From: an uncultured Flavobacteriaceae bacterium
Lineage (GTDB): Bacteria > Bacteroidota > Bacteroidia > Flavobacteriales > Flavobacteriaceae
Assembly (NCBI GenBank): GCA_913020685.1
Contig: CAJWAY010000017.1
Coordinates: 1-17,036 of the forward strand
DNA length: 17,036 bases
Reading direction: 5' to 3'
Below the pieces are notes generated by a model, which saw only the letters and a list, made by a program, of their open reading frames with translations, made no database searches and had not been told where the DNA came from. Every line of letters begins with the position of its first letter. Within the stretch, counting starts at the first letter, position 1. Made by a program: the position numbers and the translations under genes. Below are positions 1-8,689 of the stretch, piece after piece.

Positions 1-80
1 AGGAAGCAGTTTCTAAAGACGAAGCTGAAGGACTTAAAAAGTCGCTTGAAGAAGCTGGAGCTGAGGTCGAACTCAAATAG
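1..80 (+). CDS. rplL: 50S ribosomal protein L7/L12, C-terminal end (partial)
   Basis: The frame starting at position 3 is open for 25 codons and ends in TAG at 78-80. Its last residues, EEAGAEVELK, together with the preceding lysine- and glutamate-rich helix, match the C-terminal domain of ribosomal protein L7/L12. This domain forms the stalk of the large subunit and recruits translation GTPases, including RF3, which is encoded further along. The gene begins left of the window. Its position immediately before rpoB matches the classical rplJL-rpoBC arrangement and supports the call, although only 25 residues are visible. Confidence 0.85.
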   Translation, partial: EAVSKDEAEGLKKSLEEAGAEVELK

Positions 81-101
81 TTCTTATCTCACTAGGAATA
101 A

Positions 102-137
102 GGTTTAGACTTTTGGACAAATCCATTAGTCTAGACC
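102..137 (+). terminator. Stem-loop between rplL and rpoB; likely attenuator or partial terminator
   Basis: GGTTTAGACT at 102-111 pairs with AGTCTAGACC at 128-137 (10 bp including one G-U wobble). Inside it TGGA (114-117) pairs with TCCA (122-125) around a CAAA loop, extending the hairpin through a small internal loop. The T-rich stretch GTTTTCTGTTT follows at 138-148. This resembles a weak intrinsic terminator. In many bacteria a partial terminator sits between rplL and rpoB and sets the ratio of ribosomal protein to polymerase mRNA; I infer the same role here. The T tract is interrupted, so read-through is expected. Confidence 0.6.
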
Positions 138-203
138 GTTTTCTGTTTCATAATGCCCCCTAGGTTTTAAACTCAATTATTGGATATTAATAAATTAAAG
201 TAG

Positions 204-3200
204 ATGTCGAAAACACAATCCTCCACTCGAGTCAATTTTGCAGCCGCAAAAGATTCCCCTAAATACCCAGATTTCCTTGATATTCAAATCAAATCTTTCC
301 AAGATTTTTTCCAGTTGGAAACCAAATCTGAGGAAAGAATTGAAGAAGGACTATTTAACACATTTAAAGAAAATTTTCCGATCACAGATACAAGAAACCA
401 GTTTGTATTAGAATTTATTGACTACTTCGTTGATCCACCTCGTTACTCGATTCAAGAATGTATTGAAAGGGGCTTGACTTATTCTGTCCCACTAAAAGCT
501 AGACTAAAACTCTTTTGTACCGATCCCGAACACGAAGATTTTGAAACTATTGTCCAAGATGTTTTTTTGGGTACTATACCCTACATGACTCCTAGTGGAA
601 CTTTTGTGATTAATGGAGCAGAGCGCATAGTTGTTTCCCAATTACACCGCTCCCCAGGTGTCTTTTTCGGTCAGTCATACCATGCCAACGGAACGAAACT
701 CTACTCTGCAAGAGTTATTCCGTTTAAGGGCTCATGGATTGAATTTGCTACTGACATTAACAGTGTGATGTATGCCTACATTGATAGAAAGAAAAAATTA
801 CCAGTAACCACTCTTTTTAGGGCAATTGGTTACGAAAGCGATAAAGATATTCTACAAATTTTCGATTTAGCTGAAGAGGTTAAAGTCTCCAAAACCGGTT
901 TGAAGAAAGTTCTTGACCGTAAACTTGCTGCACGTGTTTTGAAAACATGGCATGAAGATTTTGTTGATGAGGATACAGGTGAAGTGATTTCTATTGAGCG
1001 AAATGAAATCATTATAGATCGTGACACTCTCCTTGAAAAAGAGCATATCGAAATGATTTTGGAAGCAGATGTAAAAACCATACTATTACACAAAGAGGAT
1101 GCTCATATGTCTGATTTTGCTATCATTCACAACACATTGCAAAAAGATCCTACAAACTCTGAAAAAGAGGCTGTAGAGCATATTTATCGCCAGTTGAGAA
1201 ATGCCGAGCCGCCTGACGAAGATACTGCTCGTGGTATTATTGATAAGCTCTTTTTTTCCGATCAGCGATACAATCTAGGCGAGGTTGGCCGTTACCGAAT
1301 GAACAAAAAACTCAACCTTGAAGTCGAGATGGACAAGCAGGTCTTGACTAAAGTAGACATAATAACCATTATTAAGTATTTGATCGAGTTGATTAACTCT
1401 AAAGCAGAAATCGATGATATTGATCACCTTTCCAATAGAAGGGTAAGAACTGTTGGAGAGCAACTCTCATCTCAGTTTGGAGTTGGATTGGCTAGAATGG
1501 CCAGAACAATACGCGAACGAATGAATGTAAGAGATAATGAAGTATTTACTCCAATTGATTTGATCAATGCGAAAACTCTCTCCTCGGTCATCAACACTTT
1601 TTTTGGAACCAACCAGTTATCACAGTTTATGGATCAAACCAATCCTTTGGCTGAGATTACTCACAAACGAAGACTATCAGCCTTAGGCCCTGGTGGTCTT
1701 TCCAGAGAGCGCGCTGGATTTGAGGTGCGTGATGTTCATTATACCCACTATGGAAGACTTTGTCCTATTGAAACACCTGAAGGGCCCAATATTGGATTGA
1801 TTTCCTCCTTGGGAGTCTATGCCAAAGTAAACAATCTTGGATTTATAGAAACTCCTTACCGTAAGGTCAATAATGGAAAGATAGATTTGGATAACACCAT
1901 ATATCTTAGTGCAGAAGAAGAAGAAAATCAATTAATAGCCCAAGCTAATATCCCCTATGATAATGGAGGAAAAATTACTTCTGAAAAAGTAATTGCTAGG
2001 GATCAAGCGGATTTTCCAGTTGTAACACCCAACGAAATAAACTATACGGATGTTGCCCCTAACCAAATTGCCTCTATCTCTGCCTCTTTGATCCCATTCT
2101 TGGAGCATGATGATGCCAACAGGGCTTTAATGGGATCTAATATGATGCGTCAAGCTGTTCCGCTTTTACGTCCCGAGTCTCCCATTGTTGGAACTGGATT
2201 GGAAAGACAAGTTGCCTCTGACTCCAGAGTGTTGATCAATGCGGAAGGAGATGGGGTGGTAGAGTATGTTGATGCAAATAAGATCACTATAAAATATGAT
2301 ATGACAGAGAGTCAAAATCTCGTTACTTTTGATGGAGATACCAAGACATATGAACTAATCAAATTTAAAAAGACTAACCAGGGTACATGTATTAATCTCA
2401 AACCAATCGTCAAAAAAGGAGATAGAGTTGCCAAAGGTCAGGTACTCTCTGAGGGCTATGCCACTCAAAAAGGGGAGTTGGCCTTGGGGAGAAATATGAA
2501 AGTGGCCTTTATGCCTTGGAAAGGATATAATTTTGAAGACGCCATTGTAATATCTGAGCGTGTAGTTCGACAAGATATATTTACTTCTATTCATATTGAC
2601 GAATATTCAATTGATGTTAGAGATACTAAACTAGGAACAGAGGAATTAACAGATGACATTCCAAACATCAGTGAGGAAGCTACTAAAGATCTCGATGAAA
2701 ACGGAATGATACGTATCGGTGCAGAAGTTAATCCGGGAGATATTCTTATTGGAAAAATAACTCCCAAAGGGGAGTCTGATCCTTCTCCTGAGGAGAAGCT
2801 TTTGCGAGCAATTTTTGGAGATAAAGCAGGAGATGTAAAAGATGCATCACTCAAAGCACCGCCATCTCTTAGAGGTGTAGTTATCGATAAAAAATTGTTT
2901 ACCAGGTCGGTAAAAGACAAGAGGAAGAGAAATCAGGATAAGCAGGAACTCGAATTATTAGAGGATAAGTTTGATATCAAACTTGAGGAATTAAAAGACA
3001 TCTTGATAGAAAAGCTCTTTAACATTGTCAATGGAAAGACTTGTCAAGGTGTGCAAAATGATCTTGGTGAGGAAATCCTACCTAAAGGAAAAAAATATAC
3101 CCTCAAAATGTTAACCGCGGTAGAAGATTACACTCATTTGACTAGAGGGATATGGACCACTAACGATCAGACAAACAAACTTATTGCAGATTTGATTCAC

Positions 3201-4016
3201 AATTATAAGATTAAAGAAAATGATCTTCAAGGTTCTCTCAGAAGAGAAAAATTCACCATTAGTGTCGGAGATGAATTGCCTGCAGGGGTGAAAAAATTGG
3301 CTAAGGTGTATATCGCTAAAAAGCGAAAGTTAAAGGTTGGGGATAAAATGGCGGGACGTCATGGAAATAAAGGTATTGTTGCGCGAATTGTACGGGAAGA
3401 GGAAATGCCTTTTCTGGAGGATGGAACCCCAGTTGATATCGTATTGAATCCACTTGGTGTTCCTTCGAGAATGAATATAGGTCAGATATATGAAACTGTT
3501 TTAGGCTGGGCTGGGCTTGATTTGGGTCAAAAATATGCCACACCAATTTTCGACGGAGCTACCATTGACCAGATTAATGAGTTGACCGATAGCGCAGGTA
3601 TTCCACTCTACGGTCATACATATCTTTACGACGGGGGAACAGGAGAACGTTTTGACCAACCTGCTACCGTGGGGGTGATTTATATGTTGAAACTCGGACA
3701 TATGGTTGATGATAAAATGCACTCAAGATCCATCGGACCCTACTCCTTGATCACCCAACAACCTTTGGGAGGAAAAGCCCAATTTGGAGGTCAACGATTT
3801 GGTGAAATGGAGGTCTGGGCACTGGAAGCTTATGGTGCCTCCAGTACCTTGCAGGAGATATTAACCGTCAAGTCAGACGATGTAATTGGCCGTGCCAAAA
3901 CCTATGAATCAATTGTGAAAGGAGAAACCCTTCCAGAGCCTGGATTACCAGAATCTTTCAACGTATTGATGCATGAGTTAAAAGGATTAGGATTAGATAT
4001 TAGATTAGAAGAATAA
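204..4016 (+). CDS. rpoB: DNA-directed RNA polymerase subunit beta
   Basis: This encodes the beta subunit of RNA polymerase (1270 aa), which with beta' forms the catalytic cleft in the cytoplasm. The rifampicin-pocket cluster is visible, with D477, H487 and S492 corresponding to E. coli D516, H526 and S531; all three are wild type, so no common resistance change is present at these positions. The conserved block around IETPEGPNIGL follows at about residue 525. Near the C-terminus, GDKMAGRHGNKG carries lysines K1048 and K1056, equivalent to the active-site lysines K1065 and K1073 of E. coli. The protein ends with a typical short C-terminal clamp segment. ATG at 204 gives the expected N-terminus; no strong Shine-Dalgarno sequence precedes it, as is usual in Bacteroidota. 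It follows rplL by 123 nt and precedes rpoC by 21 nt. Full length, with no sign of damage. Confidence 0.99.
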   Translation: MSKTQSSTRVNFAAAKDSPKYPDFLDIQIKSFQDFFQLETKSEERIEEGLFNTFKENFPITDTRNQFVLEFIDYFVDPPRYSIQECIERGLTYSVPLKARLKLFCTDPEHEDFETIVQDVFLGTIPYMTPSGTFVINGAERIVVSQLHRSPGVFFGQSYHANGTKLYSARVIPFKGSWIEFATDINSVMYAYIDRKKKLPVTTLFRAIGYESDKDILQIFDLAEEVKVSKTGLKKVLDRKLAARVLKTWHEDFVDEDTGEVISIERNEIIIDRDTLLEKEHIEMILEADVKTILLHKEDAHMSDFAIIHNTLQKDPTNSEKEAVEHIYRQLRNAEPPDEDTARGIIDKLFFSDQRYNLGEVGRYRMNKKLNLEVEMDKQVLTKVDIITIIKYLIELINSKAEIDDIDHLSNRRVRTVGEQLSSQFGVGLARMARTIRERMNVRDNEVFTPIDLINAKTLSSVINTFFGTNQLSQFMDQTNPLAEITHKRRLSALGPGGLSRERAGFEVRDVHYTHYGRLCPIETPEGPNIGLISSLGVYAKVNNLGFIETPYRKVNNGKIDLDNTIYLSAEEEENQLIAQANIPYDNGGKITSEKVIARDQADFPVVTPNEINYTDVAPNQIASISASLIPFLEHDDANRALMGSNMMRQAVPLLRPESPIVGTGLERQVASDSRVLINAEGDGVVEYVDANKITIKYDMTESQNLVTFDGDTKTYELIKFKKTNQGTCINLKPIVKKGDRVAKGQVLSEGYATQKGELALGRNMKVAFMPWKGYNFEDAIVISERVVRQDIFTSIHIDEYSIDVRDTKLGTEELTDDIPNISEEATKDLDENGMIRIGAEVNPGDILIGKITPKGESDPSPEEKLLRAIFGDKAGDVKDASLKAPPSLRGVVIDKKLFTRSVKDKRKRNQDKQELELLEDKFDIKLEELKDILIEKLFNIVNGKTCQGVQNDLGEEILPKGKKYTLKMLTAVEDYTHLTRGIWTTNDQTNKLIADLIHNYKIKENDLQGSLRREKFTISVGDELPAGVKKLAKVYIAKKRKLKVGDKMAGRHGNKGIVARIVREEEMPFLEDGTPVDIVLNPLGVPSRMNIGQIYETVLGWAGLDLGQKYATPIFDGATIDQINELTDSAGIPLYGHTYLYDGGTGERFDQPATVGVIYMLKLGHMVDDKMHSRSIGPYSLITQQPLGGKAQFGGQRFGEMEVWALEAYGASSTLQEILTVKSDDVIGRAKTYESIVKGETLPEPGLPESFNVLMHELKGLGLDIRLEE

Positions 4017-4037
4017 TTAAAATATTGCTAAAGAGTT

Positions 4038-7000
4038 ATGCAAAGAAATAACGAAATCATTACCCAAAAAAAGTTCAATAATATAACTATAGGCTTGTCC
4101 TCTCCAGAGGTGATCTTAGGAAGTTCAAGAGGAGAAGTTCTCAAGCCTGAAACGATTAACTATCGTACCCACAAACCCGAACGTGATGGTCTTTTTTGTG
4201 AGCGTATCTTTGGACCTGTCAAAGATTTTGAATGTGCCTGTGGTAAATACAAACGTATTCGATATAAAGGAATCGTTTGTGACCGATGCGGAGTCGAAGT
4301 GACTGAAAAAAAAGTAAGACGTGACCGTGTTGGACATATCAACTTGGTAGTCCCTGTAGCTCATATATGGTATTTTAGATCCTTACCTAATAAAATAGGA
4401 TATTTGCTTGGTCTTCCTTCCAAGAAACTGGACATGATCATCTATTACGAACGCTATGTAGTCATACAACCTGGTAATACTAAAAATGATGAGGGAGAAC
4501 CAGTCCAAAAAATGGATTTCCTAACCGAAGAGGAGTACCTTAATGTAATGGAGCAATTACCTCCTGAGAACCAATTTCTCGATGACAGTGATCCAGAAAA
4601 GTTTATTGCTAAAATGGGTGCTGAGTGTTTGATTGAATTGTTGTCAAGAATCGATCTTGAGGAACTTTCCTACGAATTGCGTCACAAGGCTAATAATGAA
4701 ACTTCTAAGCAAAGAAAAACTGAAGCTCTTAAAAGACTTCAAGTTGTAGAGGCTTTCAAAGATGCCAATGAAAAAAGGGAAAATCTTCCGGAATGGATGA
4801 TCATGAAGGTTATACCTGTGATTCCCCCAGAATTGAGACCTTTGGTTCCTCTGGACGGTGGTCGTTTTGCTACATCAGATTTGAATGATTTATACAGACG
4901 TGTTATCATCAGAAACAACCGTTTAAAGCGATTGGTGGAGATCAAAGCACCTGAGGTAATTTTAAGAAATGAAAAGCGAATGCTTCAGGAATCTGTTGAT
5001 TCATTGTTCGACAATACCCGAAAATCCTCGGCTGTTAAAACGGATTCCAATCGGCCTCTTAAGTCTCTTTCAGATTCCCTAAAAGGGAAACAAGGGCGTT
5101 TTCGTCAAAACTTGTTGGGTAAAAGGGTAGATTATTCTGCTCGATCTGTGATTGTAGTGGGACCCGAATTAAGACTTTTTGAGTGTGGATTGCCTAAAGG
5201 GATGGCGGCAGAGCTATACAAGCCTTTTATCATCAGAAAATTGATTGAGAGGGGTATTGTCAAAACTGTAAAATCTGCCAAAAAAATCATTGATCGTAAA
5301 GAACCTGTGGTTTGGGATATATTAGAAAATGTATTAAAGGGTCATCCTGTATTATTGAACAGGGCCCCTACCTTACATCGTTTGGGAATTCAAGCCTTCC
5401 AACCCAAGTTGATTGAGGGAAAAGCTATTCAGTTACACCCATTGGTATGTACGGCTTTTAACGCTGACTTTGATGGAGATCAAATGGCCGTTCATCTACC
5501 CTTAGGGCCAGAAGCCATTCTAGAAGCACAACTTTTAATGTTGGCCTCTCACAATATACTAAATCCAGCTAATGGCTCTCCTATTACGGTTCCTTCACAG
5601 GACATGGTTTTGGGACTTTACTACATGACAAAAGCCAAAAAATCAACTCCAAAAGCTCCTGTCAAGGGTGAAGGTTTGACTTTCTACTCAGTTGAAGAGG
5701 TTCATATTGCATACAACGAAAAGCGTGTTGATCTAAATGCGGTAGTTAAAATCAGAACTAAAGATTTTAACGAAGAAGGTGAGTTGGAGTATCAATTAAT
5801 TGAATCTACCGTTGGACGTATATTATTTAATGAGGTTGTTCCTGAAAATGCAGGATTTTTTAACGAAGTGCTAACCAAGAAGAATTTGAGAGAGATTATC
5901 GGTAAAATTTTGAAAGTAACAAGTGTTCCTGAGACTGCAGAATTTTTGGATAAAATCAAGAATATGGGTTATGGGTTTGCTTTCAAGGGAGGATTGTCCT
6001 TTAGCTTAGGAGACATTATCATACCAAAAGAAAAAATCGATATGATCGAGGACGCTAACACCCAAGTAGATGGCATCTCCGGAAACTACAACATGGGATT
6101 AATCACTAACAACGAACGTTACAATCAAGTTATTGACGTTTGGACTTCAACTAACGCCAAGTTGACTGAGTTGGCCATGAAAAGAATCAGTGAAGACCAA
6201 CAAGGTTTTAACTCTGTATATATGATGTTGGATTCAGGAGCTAGAGGATCAAAAGAGCAAATCCGTCAGTTGACTGGAATGAGAGGATTGATGGCAAAAC
6301 CTAAAAAATCTAATGTCGGTGGTGGAGAGATCATCGAAAATCCCATCCTGTCAAATTTTAAAGAAGGATTGTCCATTCTGGAGTACTTTATCTCAACTCA
6401 CGGTGCACGAAAAGGACTGGCAGATACAGCATTGAAAACTGCTGATGCTGGTTACTTAACAAGAAGGTTGGTTGATGTTTCTCAAGATGTAATCGTCAAC
6501 CTTGAAGATTGTGGAACACTAAGGGGAATTAAAGTTGAGCCCTTGAAGAAAAACGAGGAAATTGTTGAAACTTTAGGCGAGCGTATCCTAGGACGTGTTT
6601 CTTTACTTGATGTTATGGATCCTCATTCAAACGAAGTACTGGTTAAAGCAGGGGAGCAAATTACTGAATCTATTGTAAAACGCATTGAAAATTCTCCAAT
6701 CAGCAGTATTGAAGTTCGATCTCCTCTGACATGTGAGGCACTCAAAGGTATTTGTGCAAAGTGTTATGGTCGAAACCTTTCCAGCGGTAAAATGGTTCAA
6801 AAAGGCGAAGCAGTGGGTGTTGTAGCTGCCCAATCTATTGGAGAGCCAGGAACTCAGTTGACCCTGAGAACATTCCATGTAGGCGGGGTAGCTGGAAATA
6901 TTTCTGAGGAAAACCGCTTAGTAGCTAAGTTTGATGGAATTGCTGAGATCGAGGACTTAAAAACCGTTAAGGGTGAAGATGCAGAAGGTAATGAAGCCAA

Positions 7001-8339
7001 TATTGTTATATCTAGAACCACTGAGTTGAAATTGATCGATACTAAAACCAAAAATATACTAAATGTTCATAACATCCCATATGGATCGTCAATCTCTATT
7101 AAAAATGGAGTAAAAATTAAAAAAGGTGATGTCATATGTCAATGGGATCCATTTAACGGTGTAATAGTTTCGGAATTTTCTGGAAATATCAGTTTTGAAA
7201 ATATCGAGCAGGGTATTACTTACCAGGTTGAAATTGATGAGCAAACAGGGTTTCAAGAGAAGGTGATTTCTGAATCTAGAAATAAAAAATTGATACCAAC
7301 TTTGCACATCAAAGATACCAAAGGAAAGACCATACGCTCTTATAACTTGCCAGTTGGAGCGCATTTAATTGTTAATGACGGTGAAAAAATTAATGAAGGA
7401 AAAATATTGGTCAAAATTCCAAGAAAATCTGCCAAATCTGGAGATATTACTGGTGGACTTCCAAGGGTCACGGAATTATTTGAAGCCCGAAATCCTTCGA
7501 ATCCAGCAGTTGTTTCTGAGATTGACGGTGTGGTTTCTTTTGGTAAGATCAAAAGAGGAAATCGGGAGATCATTGTGGAGTCTAAATTTGGTAACATTAA
7601 GAAGTACTTGGTCAAGTTATCTAATCAGATCTTAGTTCAAGAAAACGACTTTATAAAAGCAGGAATGCCATTGTCAGATGGATCCATTACACCAACAGAC
7701 ATCCTCAAGATCAAAGGCCCATCGGCAGTTCAGCAATACTTGGTCAATGAGGTTCAAGAAGTTTATCGTTTGCAAGGGGTAAAGATCAATGACAAACATT
7801 TTGAGGTAGTGGTTCGTCAGATGATGCGTAAGGTTAAAATCCAGGATCCAGGAGATTCTATATTTTTAGAGGGTCAGTTGGTATATAAGTCTGATTTTAT
7901 CATCGAAAACGACAATTTATTCGGTAAGAAAATCGTAGAGGAAGTTGGTGCCTCCGAAAATTTAAAAGCGGGACAAATGATAACTGCTCGCCAATTGCGT
8001 GATGAAAACTCTTTATTAATTCGTGAGGACAAAGCACCAGTAGCAGCACGTGACGCTGCTTTTGCTACCGCTACCCCCGAACTTCAGGGTATCACTAGAG
8101 CTTCCCTTCAGACCAAATCATTCATATCTGCGGCCTCTTTCCAAGAGACTACCAAAGTATTAAATGAAGCAGCGGTAAATGGAAAAATTGACTCCCTTGA
8201 AGGACTAAAAGAAAATGTTATTGTTGGGCACAAAATCCCAGCAGGAACTGGTTTGAGAGCTTACGATAACATTATTGTTGGTTCAAAGGATGAATATACC
8301 AGCTTATTGATTGATAAGGAAGAAGAAATTAATTTATAG
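4038..8339 (+). CDS. rpoC: DNA-directed RNA polymerase subunit beta'
   Basis: This encodes the beta' subunit (1433 aa), which carries the catalytic magnesium site of RNA polymerase. The N-terminal zinc-binding domain has cysteines C66, C68, C81 and C84. The absolutely conserved NADFDGD motif supplies the three magnesium-binding aspartates D477, D479 and D481. The second zinc site is C825, C899, C906 and C909. The trigger loop reads LTLRTFHVGG, with R944 and H947 at the positions of E. coli R933 and H936 and a leucine (L943) where E. coli has M932. I recall the leucine as usual for Bacteroidota. The length is close to the E. coli protein (1407 aa). The gene starts with ATG 21 nt after rpoB and is followed after 3 nt by a DUF3467 gene, so the three are very probably co-transcribed. 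It is complete with no frameshift. Confidence 0.99.
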   Translation: MQRNNEIITQKKFNNITIGLSSPEVILGSSRGEVLKPETINYRTHKPERDGLFCERIFGPVKDFECACGKYKRIRYKGIVCDRCGVEVTEKKVRRDRVGHINLVVPVAHIWYFRSLPNKIGYLLGLPSKKLDMIIYYERYVVIQPGNTKNDEGEPVQKMDFLTEEEYLNVMEQLPPENQFLDDSDPEKFIAKMGAECLIELLSRIDLEELSYELRHKANNETSKQRKTEALKRLQVVEAFKDANEKRENLPEWMIMKVIPVIPPELRPLVPLDGGRFATSDLNDLYRRVIIRNNRLKRLVEIKAPEVILRNEKRMLQESVDSLFDNTRKSSAVKTDSNRPLKSLSDSLKGKQGRFRQNLLGKRVDYSARSVIVVGPELRLFECGLPKGMAAELYKPFIIRKLIERGIVKTVKSAKKIIDRKEPVVWDILENVLKGHPVLLNRAPTLHRLGIQAFQPKLIEGKAIQLHPLVCTAFNADFDGDQMAVHLPLGPEAILEAQLLMLASHNILNPANGSPITVPSQDMVLGLYYMTKAKKSTPKAPVKGEGLTFYSVEEVHIAYNEKRVDLNAVVKIRTKDFNEEGELEYQLIESTVGRILFNEVVPENAGFFNEVLTKKNLREIIGKILKVTSVPETAEFLDKIKNMGYGFAFKGGLSFSLGDIIIPKEKIDMIEDANTQVDGISGNYNMGLITNNERYNQVIDVWTSTNAKLTELAMKRISEDQQGFNSVYMMLDSGARGSKEQIRQLTGMRGLMAKPKKSNVGGGEIIENPILSNFKEGLSILEYFISTHGARKGLADTALKTADAGYLTRRLVDVSQDVIVNLEDCGTLRGIKVEPLKKNEEIVETLGERILGRVSLLDVMDPHSNEVLVKAGEQITESIVKRIENSPISSIEVRSPLTCEALKGICAKCYGRNLSSGKMVQKGEAVGVVAAQSIGEPGTQLTLRTFHVGGVAGNISEENRLVAKFDGIAEIEDLKTVKGEDAEGNEANIVISRTTELKLIDTKTKNILNVHNIPYGSSISIKNGVKIKKGDVICQWDPFNGVIVSEFSGNISFENIEQGITYQVEIDEQTGFQEKVISESRNKKLIPTLHIKDTKGKTIRSYNLPVGAHLIVNDGEKINEGKILVKIPRKSAKSGDITGGLPRVTELFEARNPSNPAVVSEIDGVVSFGKIKRGNREIIVESKFGNIKKYLVKLSNQILVQENDFIKAGMPLSDGSITPTDILKIKGPSAVQQYLVNEVQEVYRLQGVKINDKHFEVVVRQMMRKVKIQDPGDSIFLEGQLVYKSDFIIENDNLFGKKIVEEVGASENLKAGQMITARQLRDENSLLIREDKAPVAARDAAFATATPELQGITRASLQTKSFISAASFQETTKVLNEAAVNGKIDSLEGLKENVIVGHKIPAGTGLRAYDNIIVGSKDEYTSLLIDKEEEINL

Positions 8340-8342
8340 TTC

Positions 8343-8657
8343 ATGAGCGATTCTAAACAGCAAAAAAATCAACAAATCAATATCGAAGTTGATGAGACCA
8401 CCGCTCAAGGTGATTATTCCAATTTGGCCATTATCAACCACTCGCCTTCGGAATTTGTCGTCGATTTTGTTGCTATAATGCCAGGTACTTCCAAGGCTAA
8501 AGTAAAGTCTAGGATAATTTTGACTCCGGAGCATGCAAAAAGGTTTCAAAGTGCTTTGGCTGACAACATTAGTCGTTATGAGGAAAGTCATGGAGAGATT
8601 GATTCTAAAGAACCGCCGCCAATTCCACTAAATTTTGGACCTACCGGAGAAGCCTAA
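8343..8657 (+). CDS. DUF3467 domain protein, co-transcribed with rpoC
   Basis: This is a 104-aa acidic soluble protein with no signal peptide or membrane segment. The central part (about residues 25-80), with YSNLAIINHSPSEFVVDF followed by a short PGTSKAKVKSRIILTPEHAKRF segment split across two strands and a helix, matches the DUF3467 family. The pattern suggests an alternating beta-strand fold capped by a helix (LTPEHAKRFQSALADNI). The C-terminus is proline-rich (EPPPIP) and probably disordered. The start ATG lies only 3 nt after the rpoC stop, so it is almost certainly translated from the rpoBC message. The family occurs beside rpoC in many Bacteroidota genomes and its function is unknown to me. 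The linkage suggests a polymerase- or transcription-related role, but nothing in the sequence proves this. Confidence 0.9.
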   Translation: MSDSKQQKNQQINIEVDETTAQGDYSNLAIINHSPSEFVVDFVAIMPGTSKAKVKSRIILTPEHAKRFQSALADNISRYEESHGEIDSKEPPPIPLNFGPTGEA

Positions 8658-8689
8658 AGACTTATAGCTTATTGAAAATTTGGAGTTTT

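Noticed and set aside
1620..1690. Possible rifampicin-resistance changes in rpoB
   Set aside because: The main resistance positions (D477, H487, S492) are wild type; other differences from E. coli look like ordinary lineage variation.
7369..7635. 88-aa open frame within rpoC on the same strand
   Set aside because: It is wholly inside rpoC in another frame with no family resemblance.
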